NCBI RefSeq assembly: GCF_900039485.1
Contig: NZ_LN999833.1
Coordinates: 186,001 to 250,000 of the forward strand
Length of the DNA stretch: 64,000 nt
Source: Candidatus Doolittlea endobia
GTDB lineage: Bacteria; Pseudomonadota; Gammaproteobacteria; Enterobacterales; Enterobacteriaceae
Reading direction: 5' to 3'
Shown: positions 23,268-33,006 of the stretch, piece after piece
Position numbering within the stretch: position 1 is the stretch's first letter
Layout of the letters: every line of letters begins with the position of its first letter
Made by a program: the position numbers and the translations under genes
Notes under the pieces: generated by a model
Seen by the model: only the letters and a program-made list of their open reading frames with translations
Databases searched by the model: none
What the model was told of the DNA's origin: nothing

Positions 23268-23720
23268 ATGGCCAATAAGTTCCATATTTTGCTTCTCAAC
23301 GGGCCGAACCTGAATTTGCTCGGCGTCCGTGAACCGGACAAGTATGGTCATACAATGCTTGCCGATATTATTGCAGATCTAAGCGAGCTAGCTAGTAGCT
23401 TGGGAGCAGAACTCAGCCATTATCAGTCCAATGCAGAGCATATGCTGATTGACCGGATTCATCAGACCAGGGGCAATACTGATTTTATTGTTATTAACCC
23501 AGCGGCGCTTACGCATACCAGCGTCGCCCTGCGTGACGCCCTGTTAGGGGTAAATATACCGTTCATCGAGATTCACCTTTCCAATGTACATGCGCGGGAA
23601 CCTTTCCGTCATCACTCTTACCTTTCCGATATTGCGGTTGGTGTGATATGCGGTTTCGGCGCCGATGGGTATCACTTTGCTGTACAGACAGCGATCAAAC
23701 GCCTGTCTACATCCAATTAA
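23268..23720 (+). CDS. aroQ: Type II 3-dehydroquinate dehydratase
   Basis: AroQ dehydrates 3-dehydroquinate to 3-dehydroshikimate in the shikimate pathway to chorismate. At 150 residues it is full length. The [17 protein letters not shown] motif with the catalytic Tyr of the lid, the [16 protein letters not shown] block and the [17 protein letters not shown] block with the catalytic His are all present. GGAGG sits 11 bases before the ATG. It forms a pair with accB 20 bases downstream. Keeping it while folP is dead suggests chorismate goes to aromatic amino acids rather than to folate. Confidence 0.97.
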   Translation: MANKFHILLLNGPNLNLLGVREPDKYGHTMLADIIADLSELASSLGAELSHYQSNAEHMLIDRIHQTRGNTDFIVINPAALTHTSVALRDALLGVNIPFIEIHLSNVHAREPFRHHSYLSDIAVGVICGFGADGYHFAVQTAIKRLSTSN

Positions 23721-23740
23721 TTAGAGTATAGAATCCACTA

Positions 23741-24199
23741 ATGGATATTCGTAAGATCAAGAAACTAATTGAACTGGTTGAAACATCCGGTATTTCTGAG
23801 TTGGAAATTTCTAAAGGTGAAGAAACGGTTCGTATTAATCGTGCTACAACGCAACAGGCTTATCCGATGATGCAAGCTTATATTCCTGCGGTGCAGCAAC
23901 ACGCAGTACCGGACGCTACCGCGCCAGTTGCAAAGGAAACCGCTGCCGTGTCCGCGACCATGCGTGGACACCTTGTACGTTCACCGATAGTGGGAACGTT
24001 TTACTGCACCCCAAGCCCAGATGCGAAACCTTGCGTTGAGGTCGGTCAAAAGGTTAACGTTGGTGACACTCTTTGTATCGTTGAAGCGATGAAAATCATG
24101 AATCAAATTGAATCGGACAAAGCCGGCGTAGTGAAAGCTATCCTGCTAGACGACGGTCAACCTGTTGAATTCGACGAGCCGTTGGTTGTCATTGAATAA
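23741..24199 (+). CDS. accB: Biotin carboxyl carrier protein of acetyl-CoA carboxylase
   Basis: AccB carries the biotin that shuttles carboxyl groups between AccC and AccAD in the first step of fatty-acid synthesis. The N-terminal assembly region [20 protein letters not shown] is followed by a short Ala/Pro linker and the biotinyl domain, with the target lysine in the motif EAMKIMNQ (about residue 118). The second Met of the usual AMKM is Ile here. Length 152 is normal. accC, which normally follows directly, is absent; the next 470 bases show no trace of it. Confidence 0.97.
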   Translation: MDIRKIKKLIELVETSGISELEISKGEETVRINRATTQQAYPMMQAYIPAVQQHAVPDATAPVAKETAAVSATMRGHLVRSPIVGTFYCTPSPDAKPCVEVGQKVNVGDTLCIVEAMKIMNQIESDKAGVVKAILLDDGQPVEFDEPLVVIE

Positions 24200-24220
24200 C
24201 AAAACACTAAATACTAAAGG

Positions 24221-24290
24221 CCGTCGTCGCGATTTCAAACCAGACATTGGTTATTCTTTTTGTAGAAATAACTATATTTTGTAGATTAGA
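24221..24290 (-). repeat. Dispersed repeat R2, copy 2
   Basis: The reverse complement contains AAAAAGAATAACCAATGTC, matching the core at 11.2 kb and 44.1 kb, with a similar tail (AAATCGCGACGA) to the copy at 27.2 kb (CAATCGTAACGA). Confidence 0.55.
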
Positions 24291-24375
24291 TTAAATTACT
24301 TATTATGCTCAATATAAGATATTCTCTATCTTGTGATGACTGGCTCTATGACTACAAGTCTTGTGAGAGTTAACT

Positions 24376-24547
24376 AACCATGTAGTAAGCAAAATATATT
24401 CACTGGATAGTGCAGTATAACTTTAATTACGTGCTTACATTAGATATCTTGCTTGCAAAACTATGCACTTTCAAAATCAACACGATACATGGCAAAATCA
24501 TTATGTGATGTACGCCATACGCTACTTTCATAAAATCAGAGTCACTC
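24376..24547 (+). repeat. Dispersed repeat R1, copy 3 (most complete left half)
   Basis: In order: CCATGTAGTAAGCAAAATAT, CACTGGATAGTGCAG, CTTTAATTACGTGCTTA, CTTGCTTGCAAAACTATGCA, CTTTCAAAATCAACACGA, GGCAAAATCATTATGTGATG and AAAATCAGAGTCAC. The order and spacing agree with the copies at 44.4 and 47.7 kb and, inverted, 40.4 kb. Confidence 0.6.
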
Positions 24548-24677
24548 CTTTCACCAAAGCTCTTGTCAACATACTAGGCTGACTTTATCGCTAAGTTAGC
24601 AGATGCAGCACCCTCTAATGCTGTGTACAATAAAAACTGCCATCTTGCTCTTTTAACTTCAGTTGACTTATTTTAAA

Positions 24678-25301
24678 ATGACTCAAGGTATGCTTTATAT
24701 CGTTTCCGCTCCAAGCGGTACAGGAAAATCAAGCCTGATTCAGGCATTGCTAAAAACTAAGCCGTTTCATGACACTCGTTTGTCGATTTCTCACACCACT
24801 CGTGCCATGCGTCCCGGAGAAGTAAACGGTCAGCATTATTTTTTCATACCGCTAGCGGAATTTAAGCACATGATTGCTAAGGACGCCTTGCTCGAATACG
24901 CTCGCGTATTTGACAATTATTATGGCACCTCACGCGAAGCTATTCAGCGGGTTCTAGTTACCGGTGTCGATGTTTTTCTTGACATCGATTGGCAAGGGGC
25001 ACAGCAAATCCGAGCTAAAATGTCAGACACGCGCAGCATCTTTATTTTACCGCCCTCTATGGAAGAGCTGAATCGCAGAATACGTAATCGCTGTCAAGAC
25101 AGCGAAGAAGTGATCGGTCGGAGAATGGCGCAGGCGGTAGCTGAAATGACCCGCTTTTCGGAGTATGATTATTTAATCATCAATAACGACTTCAATCAGG
25201 CCTTGCTTGATCTGCAAGCTATCATCCGGGCTGAACGGTTGCGCCTTAAGCGTCAGAAATTAAGGCATGACGCATTGATCAATAAATTATTAGCAGACTG
25301 A
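24678..25301 (+). CDS. gmk: Guanylate kinase
   Basis: Gmk phosphorylates GMP to GDP with ATP. The start is placed at the ATG at 24678 ([19 protein letters not shown]) rather than the in-frame TTG 15 bases earlier. The P-loop [10 protein letters not shown] lies at about residues 10-19, the GMP-binding region is readable ([19 protein letters not shown]), and [15 protein letters not shown] follows. At 207 residues it is full length. It heads the gmk-rpoZ-spoT cluster, the enterobacterial arrangement. Confidence 0.98.
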   Translation: MTQGMLYIVSAPSGTGKSSLIQALLKTKPFHDTRLSISHTTRAMRPGEVNGQHYFFIPLAEFKHMIAKDALLEYARVFDNYYGTSREAIQRVLVTGVDVFLDIDWQGAQQIRAKMSDTRSIFILPPSMEELNRRIRNRCQDSEEVIGRRMAQAVAEMTRFSEYDYLIINNDFNQALLDLQAIIRAERLRLKRQKLRHDALINKLLAD

Positions 25302-25349
25302 TGCAACTTTCGTTATGATGTTCAGTCATTTATGTGGAGTAGCTTATAT

Positions 25350-25625
25350 ATGGCACGTGTAACCGTACAAGACGCCGTCGAGAAAATAGGTAACCGTTTT
25401 GACCTTGTACTAGTCGCTGCGCGTCGCGCGCGTCAAATGCAGGTTGACGATAGAGATCCACTAGTAACGGAAGAAAACGATAAATACACTGTCATCGCTC
25501 TGCGTGAAATAGAGGAGGGCCTAGTTACCAGCCTGATCCTAGACTTACAGGATCGTCAAGAACAGCGAGAGCTGGAAGTCAATGAAATTCAAATGGCGAC
25601 CTCGATCGCTGAAAGCCATCGCTAA
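25350..25625 (+). CDS. rpoZ: RNA polymerase omega subunit
   Basis: Omega helps assemble and stabilise RNA polymerase by clamping the beta-prime subunit, and in E. coli forms part of a ppGpp site. The start is the ATG at 25350 ([20 protein letters not shown]), six codons inside the longest frame. The first 60 residues are nearly identical to E. coli; the tail is more diverged. Length 91 is normal. It is 48 bases after gmk and 20 bases before spoT. Confidence 0.98.
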   Translation: MARVTVQDAVEKIGNRFDLVLVAARRARQMQVDDRDPLVTEENDKYTVIALREIEEGLVTSLILDLQDRQEQRELEVNEIQMATSIAESHR

Positions 25626-25645
25626 CAACAGGTTATTACCCTACC

Positions 25646-26872
25646 TTGTCTCTGTTTGAAAGTCTAAACCTATTGATTCAGCGTTCTCTGCCCGAGGATC
25701 AGATAAAACTCCTTCGACAAGCTTATCTTGTCGCTCGTGATGCCCACGAGGGGCAGACTCGTTCCAGTGGTGAGCCTTACATCACTCATCCGGTGGCGGT
25801 TGCCTGCATTTTAGCCGAAATGCGTCTCGATCACGAAACGCTAATGGCGGCGCTGTTGCATGACGTTATCGAAGATACCCCAGCTACTTATCAGGACATG
25901 AAACAGCTGTTCGGCACAAGCGTCGCCGGGCTAGTGGAAGGAGTATCTAAGCTGGACAAGTTTCAATTCCTCGACAAGCAAGAAGCCCAAGCGGAAAACT
26001 TCCGTAAAATGCTCATGGCGATGGTGCAAGATATCCGCGTTGTGCTGATAAAGCTTGCCGACCGTACTCACAATATGCGTACACTAGGTGCCCTACGACC
26101 AGATAAACGCCGCCGTATCGCGCGAGAAACGCTTGAAATCTACAGCCTATTAGCCCATAGGCTAGGGATTCATCACCTGAAGATCGAACTAGAAGAACTG
26201 GGATTTAAAGCTCTGTATCCTAATCGATACCGTGTCATTAAAGAAGTAGTCAAAACGGTCCGCGGTAACCGCAAGGAAATGATCCAGAAAATACTCACTG
26301 AAATAGAGGATTGTTTAACTGAAGTGGGCATTTCCTGTCGCGTCAGCGGACGAGAAAAACATCTTTACTCTATTTATTGCGAAATGCATTTAAAAGAACA
26401 GCGTTTGCGCTCTATCATGGATATTTACGCTTTTCAGGTGATCGTTAGCGATGTGGATACCTGTTACCGAGTGCTGGGGAAAATACATAGCTTATATAAA
26501 CCTCGTCCAGGACGAGTCAAGGATTATATTGCAATTCCCAAAGCTAACGGTTATCAATCGTTACACACCTCAATGATAGGTCCACACGGCGTGCCGATTA
26601 AAGTGCAGATTCGTACCGAGAACATGGACCAAATAGCGGAAATAGGGATAACAGCCCATCTGACGTATAAAGAGCATGGCTTAATCGGTACTACGGTGCA
26701 AATTTGCGCTCAGCGCTGGATGCAAAATCTTCTTGAGCTTCAGAAGAATGCCGTTAGCTCGTTTGAATTTATTGAAAGCGTTAAGTCTGATCTCTTTCTC
26801 GACGAAATTTACGTTTTTACCCCGAACAGCTCTACCCGATTTCTCAATCGCTCATCAAAGGCTAGGCTGTAG
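25646..26872 (+). CDS. spoT: Truncated (p)ppGpp hydrolase/synthetase SpoT
   Basis: SpoT makes and destroys the alarmone (p)ppGpp. The start is a TTG at 25646 (LFESLNLLIQRSLPEDQ aligns with the family start). The HD hydrolase domain is intact with HDVIEDT (about residues 72-78), and the synthetase region with YKPRPGRVKDYIAIPKANGY (about 290-309) is also intact. The protein ends at residue 408 instead of about 702: after FTPN the frame shifts and a stop follows. It therefore lacks the TGS, helical and ACT domains that sense starvation. It could be a constitutive two-domain enzyme or a gene early in decay; the uniform conservation of the first 390 codons favours a functional product. Confidence 0.85.
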   Translation: MSLFESLNLLIQRSLPEDQIKLLRQAYLVARDAHEGQTRSSGEPYITHPVAVACILAEMRLDHETLMAALLHDVIEDTPATYQDMKQLFGTSVAGLVEGVSKLDKFQFLDKQEAQAENFRKMLMAMVQDIRVVLIKLADRTHNMRTLGALRPDKRRRIARETLEIYSLLAHRLGIHHLKIELEELGFKALYPNRYRVIKEVVKTVRGNRKEMIQKILTEIEDCLTEVGISCRVSGREKHLYSIYCEMHLKEQRLRSIMDIYAFQVIVSDVDTCYRVLGKIHSLYKPRPGRVKDYIAIPKANGYQSLHTSMIGPHGVPIKVQIRTENMDQIAEIGITAHLTYKEHGLIGTTVQICAQRWMQNLLELQKNAVSSFEFIESVKSDLFLDEIYVFTPNSSTRFLNRSSKARL

Positions 26873-27015
26873 AAATCATTATCGCTCCGGCGTACAGACA
26901 GCCTAACTCCACATGGTTGAATTTTGTTGTAAGCTCTAAGGCACGCGTCAAAATTTGCCAGATGTTGAAAACTCTCAAGCCAGAAGAGCTCATCAGTTTC
27001 AACCGGTATTGATAA
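26835..27015 (+). pseudogene. spoT: Decayed 3' part of spoT
   Basis: Just past the premature stop, another frame reads YPISQSLIKG, a stop, then VEIIIAPAYRQPNSTWLN and VVSSKARVKICQMLKTLK, which is the end of the TGS domain and the start of the helical domain of SpoT. About 40 codons between FTPN and YPIS are missing, and that deletion caused the frameshift. Nothing of the remaining 200 codons is readable, and trmH and recG, the usual next genes, are not seen. Confidence 0.85.
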
Positions 27016-27692
27016 CGTCATTAAACCAACTTCACCTCTACAACCTGCGCGCACTGTTAATCGAAATCAAAATGGCCTGACCGTACAAAACGCCCAATAA
27101 CACTGATATTTAGTCATCAGTATCTTATATATTAATCGTGGTGCCTGTTATTATCTTCAAACGGCTATATTGAGTAACAGTCGTTACGATTGAAAAACAA
27201 GCATTGGTTGTTCTTTTTGAAGATAGCAGTTCAACAACATGGCGTTATAGCGTTTTATAAAGATTACTAACAAACTTTCGCCGATACACTCTGTGTTTTC
27301 AGAGTGGAAATAAGTTACGTCGCTTATTCTTCGACTTATTTGTTGCATATTGTACGTATGAAAGCTAGGTACTATTTGCTATCAAACACCCTTTTGTAAC
27401 TCTAATTTTATTGTTTCACTTACAACTCCTGTACTATATTGTCTCTGTAAAATTCAGGGTACATTATTTTAAAACTACGCTGTCGTTGCCAGATTATAAG
27501 CATTTCATCCATCATGGTCTAAGAACTCGATAATATAAAAGGTATCCTGCGGTAGGCATTGCCGGTAACTTGTTCACTTCACAGCAGAACAGTGAATCTC
27601 CATAGAACAAATAGAGGAGAAGGCAATAATGTAGTAGGCAGACCGCTAAAGCAATACAGACACAACTAGTAGTAATGCTAAGCTAGGAATGA
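27016..27692. other. Spacer between spoT remnant and tRNA-Arg
   Basis: About 680 bases of AT-rich sequence with no recognisable gene. It carries an inverted R2 repeat copy (27171-27240). No terminator for the tRNA genes was found on the minus strand. Confidence 0.5.
27171..27240 (-). repeat. Dispersed repeat R2, copy 3
   Basis: The reverse complement reads AAAAAGAACAACCAATGCT followed by TGTTTTTCAATCGTAACGA. The core agrees with the copy at 44.1 kb in 17 of 19 positions or better by eye. Confidence 0.55.
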
Positions 27693-27766
27693 CGCATCCG
27701 AGAGGATTCGAACCTCCGACCGCTCGGTTCGTAGCCGAGTACTCTATCCAGCTGAGCTACGGATGC
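27693..27766 (-). tRNA. tRNA-Arg (anticodon ACG)
   Basis: On the minus strand a full cloverleaf can be folded: acceptor GCATCCG with CGGATGC, D-arm GCTC/GAGT with loop AGCTGGATA, anticodon stem CTCGG/CCGAG with loop CTACGAA (anticodon ACG, read as ICG after deamination), and T-arm with GGTTCGAATC. The T stem has a G-U pair at its end. The discriminator is G and is followed by TCA, so the CCA end is not encoded. It sits beside tRNA-Ser as in the enterobacterial serV-argV cluster. Confidence 0.97.
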
Positions 27767-27777
27767 AGTATAAATGA

Positions 27778-27866
27778 CGGCGAGGGAGGGATTCGAACCC
27801 TCGACACAGCTTTTACCGTATACTCCCTTAGCAGGGGAGCGCCTTTAGCCTCTCGGCCACCTCGCC
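27778..27866 (-). tRNA. serV: tRNA-Ser (anticodon GCT)
   Basis: On the minus strand: acceptor GGCGAGG with CCTCGCC, anticodon stem CTCCC or CCCT/AGGG with loop CTGCTAA (anticodon GCT, for AGC/AGU), the long serine variable arm (TATACGGTAAAAGCTGTGT region) and T-loop GGTTCGAATCC. The discriminator is G, followed by TCA rather than CCA, the same change as in the neighbouring tRNA-Arg. The order alaS, csrA, serV, argV is the enterobacterial one. Confidence 0.97.
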
Positions 27867-28092
27867 TACGAGCTGTTGTCGAATCTTATCAATATTACGC
27901 TGCGTACGACGTACATGGTACTTTCTAGGTTTAATAAGTCAAATCCTTTTACATTCCGATAAGAAATTGTGCAATTCTCATGTAATTATCGCAGATAAGT
28001 AAAATAATAGGCCGCCTCTTTAAGATTAAGAGAAAATAAAATTAAGGAATGATAGAGTTTTGCCTTACCCAAAAGAAAGCACTGAACAAGGA

Positions 28093-28227
28093 TCAGTAAG
28101 GAGTCTGTTTTGACTTCTTAGTTTGAATGCGCTGGTATATTTCTTCGCGGTGCATAGAAACTTCTTTAGGCACATTAACATCGACAATCATAAAAGTCTC
28201 ACCAACTCGATGAGTCAGAATAAGTAT
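28093..28227 (-). pseudogene. csrA: csrA with a 17-codon internal deletion and an ATA start
   Basis: CsrA is the small RNA-binding regulator of carbon storage and motility. The frame from 28227 is uninterrupted and reads [14 protein letters not shown], then directly [18 protein letters not shown] and ends KKSKQTPY. Compared with the 61-residue protein, exactly the 17 codons for the GDEVTVTVLGVKGNQVR segment are missing, removing the central beta strands. The usual ATG is ATA, and the AGGAG-type ribosome site is eroded to AAGAAG. The RNA-contacting Arg in MHREEI remains. Probably dead, though no stop or frameshift is present. Confidence 0.85.
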
Positions 28228-28428
28228 TCTTCGCTTCTTGAAAAATTAAAAGAGTCAGACCTTTTAGTTTCCCACCATCATTCATAGCCATCCAGTAATA
28301 CATGCGCAATATTTAGGCTCTGCCTGGTATAAGTTCAGTTGATATCAGCAGTTTCGCGCCTAACCCTTTCTAGGGAAACTACCCCATTGACTTAATAGCA
28401 AGTTGCATTATTAATTATTAAATTGCAT

Positions 28429-31065
28429 TTATTCTACTCGGAACTTTGCGGTTAGCATCGAATCTACGCTTGCTAGCGCGGCCGGCAGAGCCGCAATATT
28501 GTTACCACCCGCTTGCGCTAGATCGGGTCGTCCGCCACCTTCTCCCCCTAATTGCTGTGCGAGATGAACAACGATATCACCCGCTTTAACCCGATTGGTT
28601 AAATCCTGAGTTACACCAGCTATCAGGCTGACTTTCCCATTCATTACCACGGCGAGAATAATAACCGCCGATTTTAATTGATTCTTCAGATCGTTTACCA
28701 TGATGCGCAGCGTTTTCAGTTCAACGCAGTCTAACTGACTTACTAGAACCTTGACTCCATTGATATCGCGCACCTTGTGAGCGAGTGAGGCGCTTTCTTG
28801 TACTGCCATTTTGTTTTTTAATTGCTGAAGGTTTTTTTCTAGCTGTCTGGAACGTTCCTTCAGCGTCCGTACTTTGTCAACCAGCGTTTGATGATTACCT
28901 TTTACCAACTGAGCTATATGCTGAACCAGGTCGCTTTGCTGATGTAACGACGCTATCGCCTCTTCACCAGTGACCGCTTCAATGCGGCGGATTCCGGCGG
29001 AAATACTGGATTCGGCAATGATACGAAACAGACCGATATCGCCAGTACGGACAGCGTGGGTGCCACCACACAATTCGGTAGAGAAATCCCCTATCCTCAG
29101 GACCCTAACTTGCGCATCGTATTTCTCACCGAATAGCGCTATAGCTCCTTTTTTTCGGGCGTCTTTCAGCGACATGATGTCGGTTTGGATAGACAAATTA
29201 CGCCGAATCTGCTCATTGAGAATTTTTTCTATCCTACGCAGCTGTTCGAGTTTCATAGCTTGACTATGAGAGAAATCGAAACGCAGGTATCGATCGTTTA
29301 CCAGCGATCCTTTCTGTCTGATATGTTCACCAAACATCTGACGCAACGTCGCATGCAGCAAATGGGTAGCGGAATGATTCAGACAAATGCGTTCACGGCG
29401 TGCACTATCTACCTGTGCGGTAACCTGCGAGTGCAGTTTTAGTTCACCATAGCTAAGCTTGCCCTTATGCCCGAAGGCCTTGCCGTATTTTTGCGTATCC
29501 GACACTTCGAACACTCCAGAGGCCGATTTCAATACACCACGATCACCTACCTGACCACCTGATTCACTATAAAACGGCGTCTCGTCGAGCACGACTACTG
29601 CCTCTTCTTTTGAGCGAATAACGTCGACAGGTTGGTTATTACGGAACAGGGCGGTTACCCATCCTTGATGCTCAAGATGTTTATAACCGAAGAAACGGGT
29701 AACTTCATCCACACGCAGCAAACTATTATAGTCAGTGTTAAAACAGCTCGATTCACGAGCACGTTTACGCTGCGCATCCATAGCACATTCAAAACCTGCC
29801 TTATCGACGCGCAAGTTGCGTTCGCGACAAATGTCGGCGGTCAAATCCAACGGGAAACCGTAAGTATCGTAAAGACGGAAAGCAGTTTCACCGTCAAGCG
29901 TTTCTCCAGTCAGTTTGAGCAGCTTATCATTCAGCAGTGCCAGACCGCATTCTAACGTTTTGACGAACTTTTCTTCTTCGGCGCGCAACACTTGTTCTAC
30001 CATTGTCTTCTGTAGCTGCAGCCCGCTAGCGGCGTTACCCATCACGTCGATGAGCGGCGCGACTAGCTTGTAGAAAAAGGTGTCTTTAGCGCCTACCATA
30101 TGACCATGGCGAATCGCACGACGGATAATACGTCGCAGAACATATCCCCTGCCCTCGTTAGAGGGCAGGACGCCATCACTAATCAGGAAAGCACAAGAAC
30201 GTATATGATCAGCGATAACCCGTAGCGATTTGCTATCGGGATTACTGGCGCCCGTTGCTTCTATCGCAGAAGCGATAAGGGTCTTGAATAAGTCGATATC
30301 GTAGTTTGAGTTGACATGTTGTAATATCGCCGAAATACGCTCCAGCCCCATACCAGTATCTATTGAGGGTTTCGGAAGAGGTAGCAGGGTGCCGTCAGCC
30401 TGGCGGTTAAACTGCATAAACACCAGGTTCCAGATTTCAATATAGCGATCACCATTTTCTTTCGAGCTTCCCGGAGCCCCCCCCCAAATATGTTCACCGT
30501 GGTCGTAAAAGATTTCCGAGCACGGACCACAGGGTCCAGTATCGCCCATTTGCCAGAAGTTATCGGAAGCATAGGCGCTGCCTTTATTATCGCCGATTCG
30601 GATAATGCGCTCGGCAGGGACTCCAACTTCGTTAGCCCAAATGTTGTAGGCCTCATCATCGGTGGTATACACTGTAACCCAAAGCTTTTCTTTAGGCAGG
30701 TTAAACCAGTTTTGCCCGATCAACAATTCCCAGGCAAACCAAATAGCGTCATGTTTAAAATAGTCGCCAAAGCTGAAATTCCCAAGCATTTCAAAGAAGG
30801 TATGGTGACGCCCCGTGTAACCTACATTTTTTAAATCATTATGTTTCCCGCCTGCGCGTACACAGCGTTGTGACGTGGCGGCAGACCAATGGGAACGGTT
30901 ATCCAAACCTAGGAATACATCCTTGAACTGGTTCATGCCGGCGTTAGTAAACAGCAACGTTGGATCATCATCAGGCACCAACGAACTACTCGCTACCACT
31001 TGATGTCCCTTGCTATAGAAAAAATCGAGAAACGCTTGACGGATCTCAGCGGTGCTTTTGTTCAT
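28429..31065 (-). CDS. alaS: Alanyl-tRNA synthetase
   Basis: AlaS charges tRNA-Ala and edits mischarged serine and glycine. I start it at the ATG at 31065 ([16 protein letters not shown]), preceded by CGGGA, not at the ATG seven codons upstream. At 878 residues it is full length. Visible are the class II aminoacylation core ([25 protein letters not shown]), the editing-domain zinc ligands NHSATH and CGGTH, and the C-terminal C-Ala domain with [15 protein letters not shown]. The csrA remnant follows. No defect is seen. Confidence 0.98.
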   Translation of the reverse strand: MNKSTAEIRQAFLDFFYSKGHQVVASSSLVPDDDPTLLFTNAGMNQFKDVFLGLDNRSHWSAATSQRCVRAGGKHNDLKNVGYTGRHHTFFEMLGNFSFGDYFKHDAIWFAWELLIGQNWFNLPKEKLWVTVYTTDDEAYNIWANEVGVPAERIIRIGDNKGSAYASDNFWQMGDTGPCGPCSEIFYDHGEHIWGGAPGSSKENGDRYIEIWNLVFMQFNRQADGTLLPLPKPSIDTGMGLERISAILQHVNSNYDIDLFKTLIASAIEATGASNPDSKSLRVIADHIRSCAFLISDGVLPSNEGRGYVLRRIIRRAIRHGHMVGAKDTFFYKLVAPLIDVMGNAASGLQLQKTMVEQVLRAEEEKFVKTLECGLALLNDKLLKLTGETLDGETAFRLYDTYGFPLDLTADICRERNLRVDKAGFECAMDAQRKRARESSCFNTDYNSLLRVDEVTRFFGYKHLEHQGWVTALFRNNQPVDVIRSKEEAVVVLDETPFYSESGGQVGDRGVLKSASGVFEVSDTQKYGKAFGHKGKLSYGELKLHSQVTAQVDSARRERICLNHSATHLLHATLRQMFGEHIRQKGSLVNDRYLRFDFSHSQAMKLEQLRRIEKILNEQIRRNLSIQTDIMSLKDARKKGAIALFGEKYDAQVRVLRIGDFSTELCGGTHAVRTGDIGLFRIIAESSISAGIRRIEAVTGEEAIASLHQQSDLVQHIAQLVKGNHQTLVDKVRTLKERSRQLEKNLQQLKNKMAVQESASLAHKVRDINGVKVLVSQLDCVELKTLRIMVNDLKNQLKSAVIILAVVMNGKVSLIAGVTQDLTNRVKAGDIVVHLAQQLGGEGGGRPDLAQAGGNNIAALPAALASVDSMLTAKFRVE

Positions 31066-31482
31066 AGTTGTCCCGGAATTATGCAAAAGATTGAATTTTG
31101 CACAGAATAGCGTAATTGTAAGATCTTTTAGTAGCGTTCAGGATCATAAAAGATAGCATTTTCTTTGGTGCGCAGTAGTAAGGGCTATTTATCAATTTGT
31201 ATAAATAGAACGGATTTTTATTATCAGTCATTTTTCTGATAAACAGTGTATAGTTATGAGACATAATGTTTAGATGGTTTAGAACAAAAAATTCACCGAG
31301 GCTATAGAAATGTCAACATTGTCAGGCAAATCCAAACATGACTAATGAGTAGATAGAGCGCATAGCTTGGACATACCACATTAAACGTCCAAAAATATGA
31401 CTTAAACCTGCTTTTCCTAAAAGCAGAACGTTCCGCTATGGTGTACCATGATAGATAAACGGATACGCTCTTCTTATTAAGG
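31066..31482. other. Spacer between lysS and alaS
   Basis: About 420 AT-rich bases. recX and recA lie upstream of alaS in enterobacteria but neither can be read here. No feature beyond the alaS leader was identified. Confidence 0.5.
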
Positions 31483-33006
31483 CTATTTTTCAGGGCGCAA
31501 TGCCGGGAACAGAATTACGTCGCGTATAGTATGCTTATTAGTTAATAGCATTATCAGGCGATCAATACCAATTCCCAATCCAGCAGTTGGCGGCAAGCCG
31601 TGCTCAAGTGCAGTGATATAGTCATTGTCATAGAACATCGCTTCATTGTCGCCGCCGTCTTTGGCTTCAGCTTGCTCGACAAAGCGCGCTGCCTGATCTT
31701 CAGCATCGTTAAGTTCTGAAAAACCGTTTCCGATTTCACACCCGCCGATAAAAAATTCAAAACGATCGGTAAAAAATGGATTATCATCATTGCGGCGCGC
31801 CATCGGCGATACTTCCGCCGGGTAAGCGGTGATGAAAGTAGGTTGAATGAGATAATTTTCCGTTGTCTCTTCAAAAATCTCGGCCTGAACTCGTCCAAGT
31901 CCCCAGTTTTTGTCAACCTTGATGCCCAATGACGAGGCCATAAAAGTGGCGGAAGCTATATCGTCCAGCATTTCCGGATGGGTTCCTGGACAATAATAGC
32001 AGATAGCTTCTTTCATAGTCATTTTAGTAAACGGCTTGCCGAAATCAAAAATTTGATCGCCATAACGTACTATACTGCTGCCGAGTACCCGTTGCGTCAA
32101 GGTTCGTAATAACAGTTCCACTAGAAGAATTAAATCACAGTAGTCCGCATAAGCCATATAAAGTTCCATCATAGTGAACTCGGGATTATGATGTGGTGAT
32201 AAGCCTTCATTGCGAAAATTGCGATTGATTTCAAATACCCGTTCAAATCCTCCTACTACCAGCCGTTTCAAATGCAGCTCCGGCGCGATACGCAGATACA
32301 TGTCGATATTCAGAGCATTATGATGAGTGATAAACGGACGCGCGGCAGCAGCACCAGGGATAGTCTGCATCATCGGTGTTTCCACTTCCATAAAATCGTT
32401 AGCCATCATAAAACGGCGAATCTCCGTTATAATGCGCGAACGTGCTTTAAATGTTTGGCGTGATTCATCATTGGTGATTAAATCAAGATAACGCTGGCGA
32501 TAGCGGGTTTCCTGATCGGCCAAGCCGTGAAATTTATCCGGCAGAGGACGGATCGCTTTAGTCAATAGACGAATTTCGCTACAGTGGACCGACAACTCGC
32601 CGGTATGGGTTTTAAATAATTTTCCGCGTGCGCCTAGAATGTCGCCGAGATCCCATTTTTTAAACTGCTCGTTATATTGCGTTTCTGGCAAAGCGTCTCG
32701 GGTAACATACAACTGGATCTTCCCACCCACGTCCTGTAAAGTAACAAAGGAGGCTTTACCCATAATACGGCGGGTCATCATACGACCGGCAATGCGGACC
32801 TCACTGTTCAGCGATTCTAGTTCTTCATTGCTTTTCTCTCCGTAGCGAGCGTGCAACTGATCGCACACAGCATCCCGTCGGAAATCGTTGGGGAAAGCAA
32901 TACCCTGCTGACGCAATTGGCAAAGTTTTTCCCGACGAGAGCGCAGTTCGTTATTCATATGCAGCGTCTGAGAAGTACTGTCCTGTAAGTATAATTCCAA
33001 CATCAT
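31483..33006 (-). CDS. lysS: Lysyl-tRNA synthetase (class II)
   Basis: LysS charges tRNA-Lys. The N-terminal OB-fold anticodon-binding domain ([17 protein letters not shown]) is followed by the class II catalytic core with motif 2 ([20 protein letters not shown]) and motif 3 ([12 protein letters not shown]). The length of 507 residues is normal. The frame starts at ATG 33006, which overlaps the prfB stop in an ATGA, implying translational coupling; in E. coli the two genes are a few bases apart. Residues 1-15 are unlike the family and a slightly later start is possible. Confidence 0.97.
   Translation of the reverse strand: MMLELYLQDSTSQTLHMNNELRSRREKLCQLRQQGIAFPNDFRRDAVCDQLHARYGEKSNEELESLNSEVRIAGRMMTRRIMGKASFVTLQDVGGKIQLYVTRDALPETQYNEQFKKWDLGDILGARGKLFKTHTGELSVHCSEIRLLTKAIRPLPDKFHGLADQETRYRQRYLDLITNDESRQTFKARSRIITEIRRFMMANDFMEVETPMMQTIPGAAAARPFITHHNALNIDMYLRIAPELHLKRLVVGGFERVFEINRNFRNEGLSPHHNPEFTMMELYMAYADYCDLILLVELLLRTLTQRVLGSSIVRYGDQIFDFGKPFTKMTMKEAICYYCPGTHPEMLDDIASATFMASSLGIKVDKNWGLGRVQAEIFEETTENYLIQPTFITAYPAEVSPMARRNDDNPFFTDRFEFFIGGCEIGNGFSELNDAEDQAARFVEQAEAKDGGDNEAMFYDNDYITALEHGLPPTAGLGIGIDRLIMLLTNKHTIRDVILFPALRPEK

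Larger units (their letters stand above)
24200..24677. other. Spacer between accB and gmk, made largely of repeat copies
   Basis: No gene is seen. No accC similarity could be read in any frame. The stretch is occupied mainly by an inverted R2 copy (24221-24290) and a long R1 copy (24376-24547). Confidence 0.6.

Noticed and set aside
24200-24677. accC remnant
   Set aside because: Looked for biotin carboxylase motifs in all frames and found none; the DNA is explained by R1 and R2 repeats.
27689-27928. 79-codon plus-strand frame
   Set aside because: It runs antisense through both tRNA genes and the typical THPRGFEPPT translation is the known false protein from reversed tRNA sequence.
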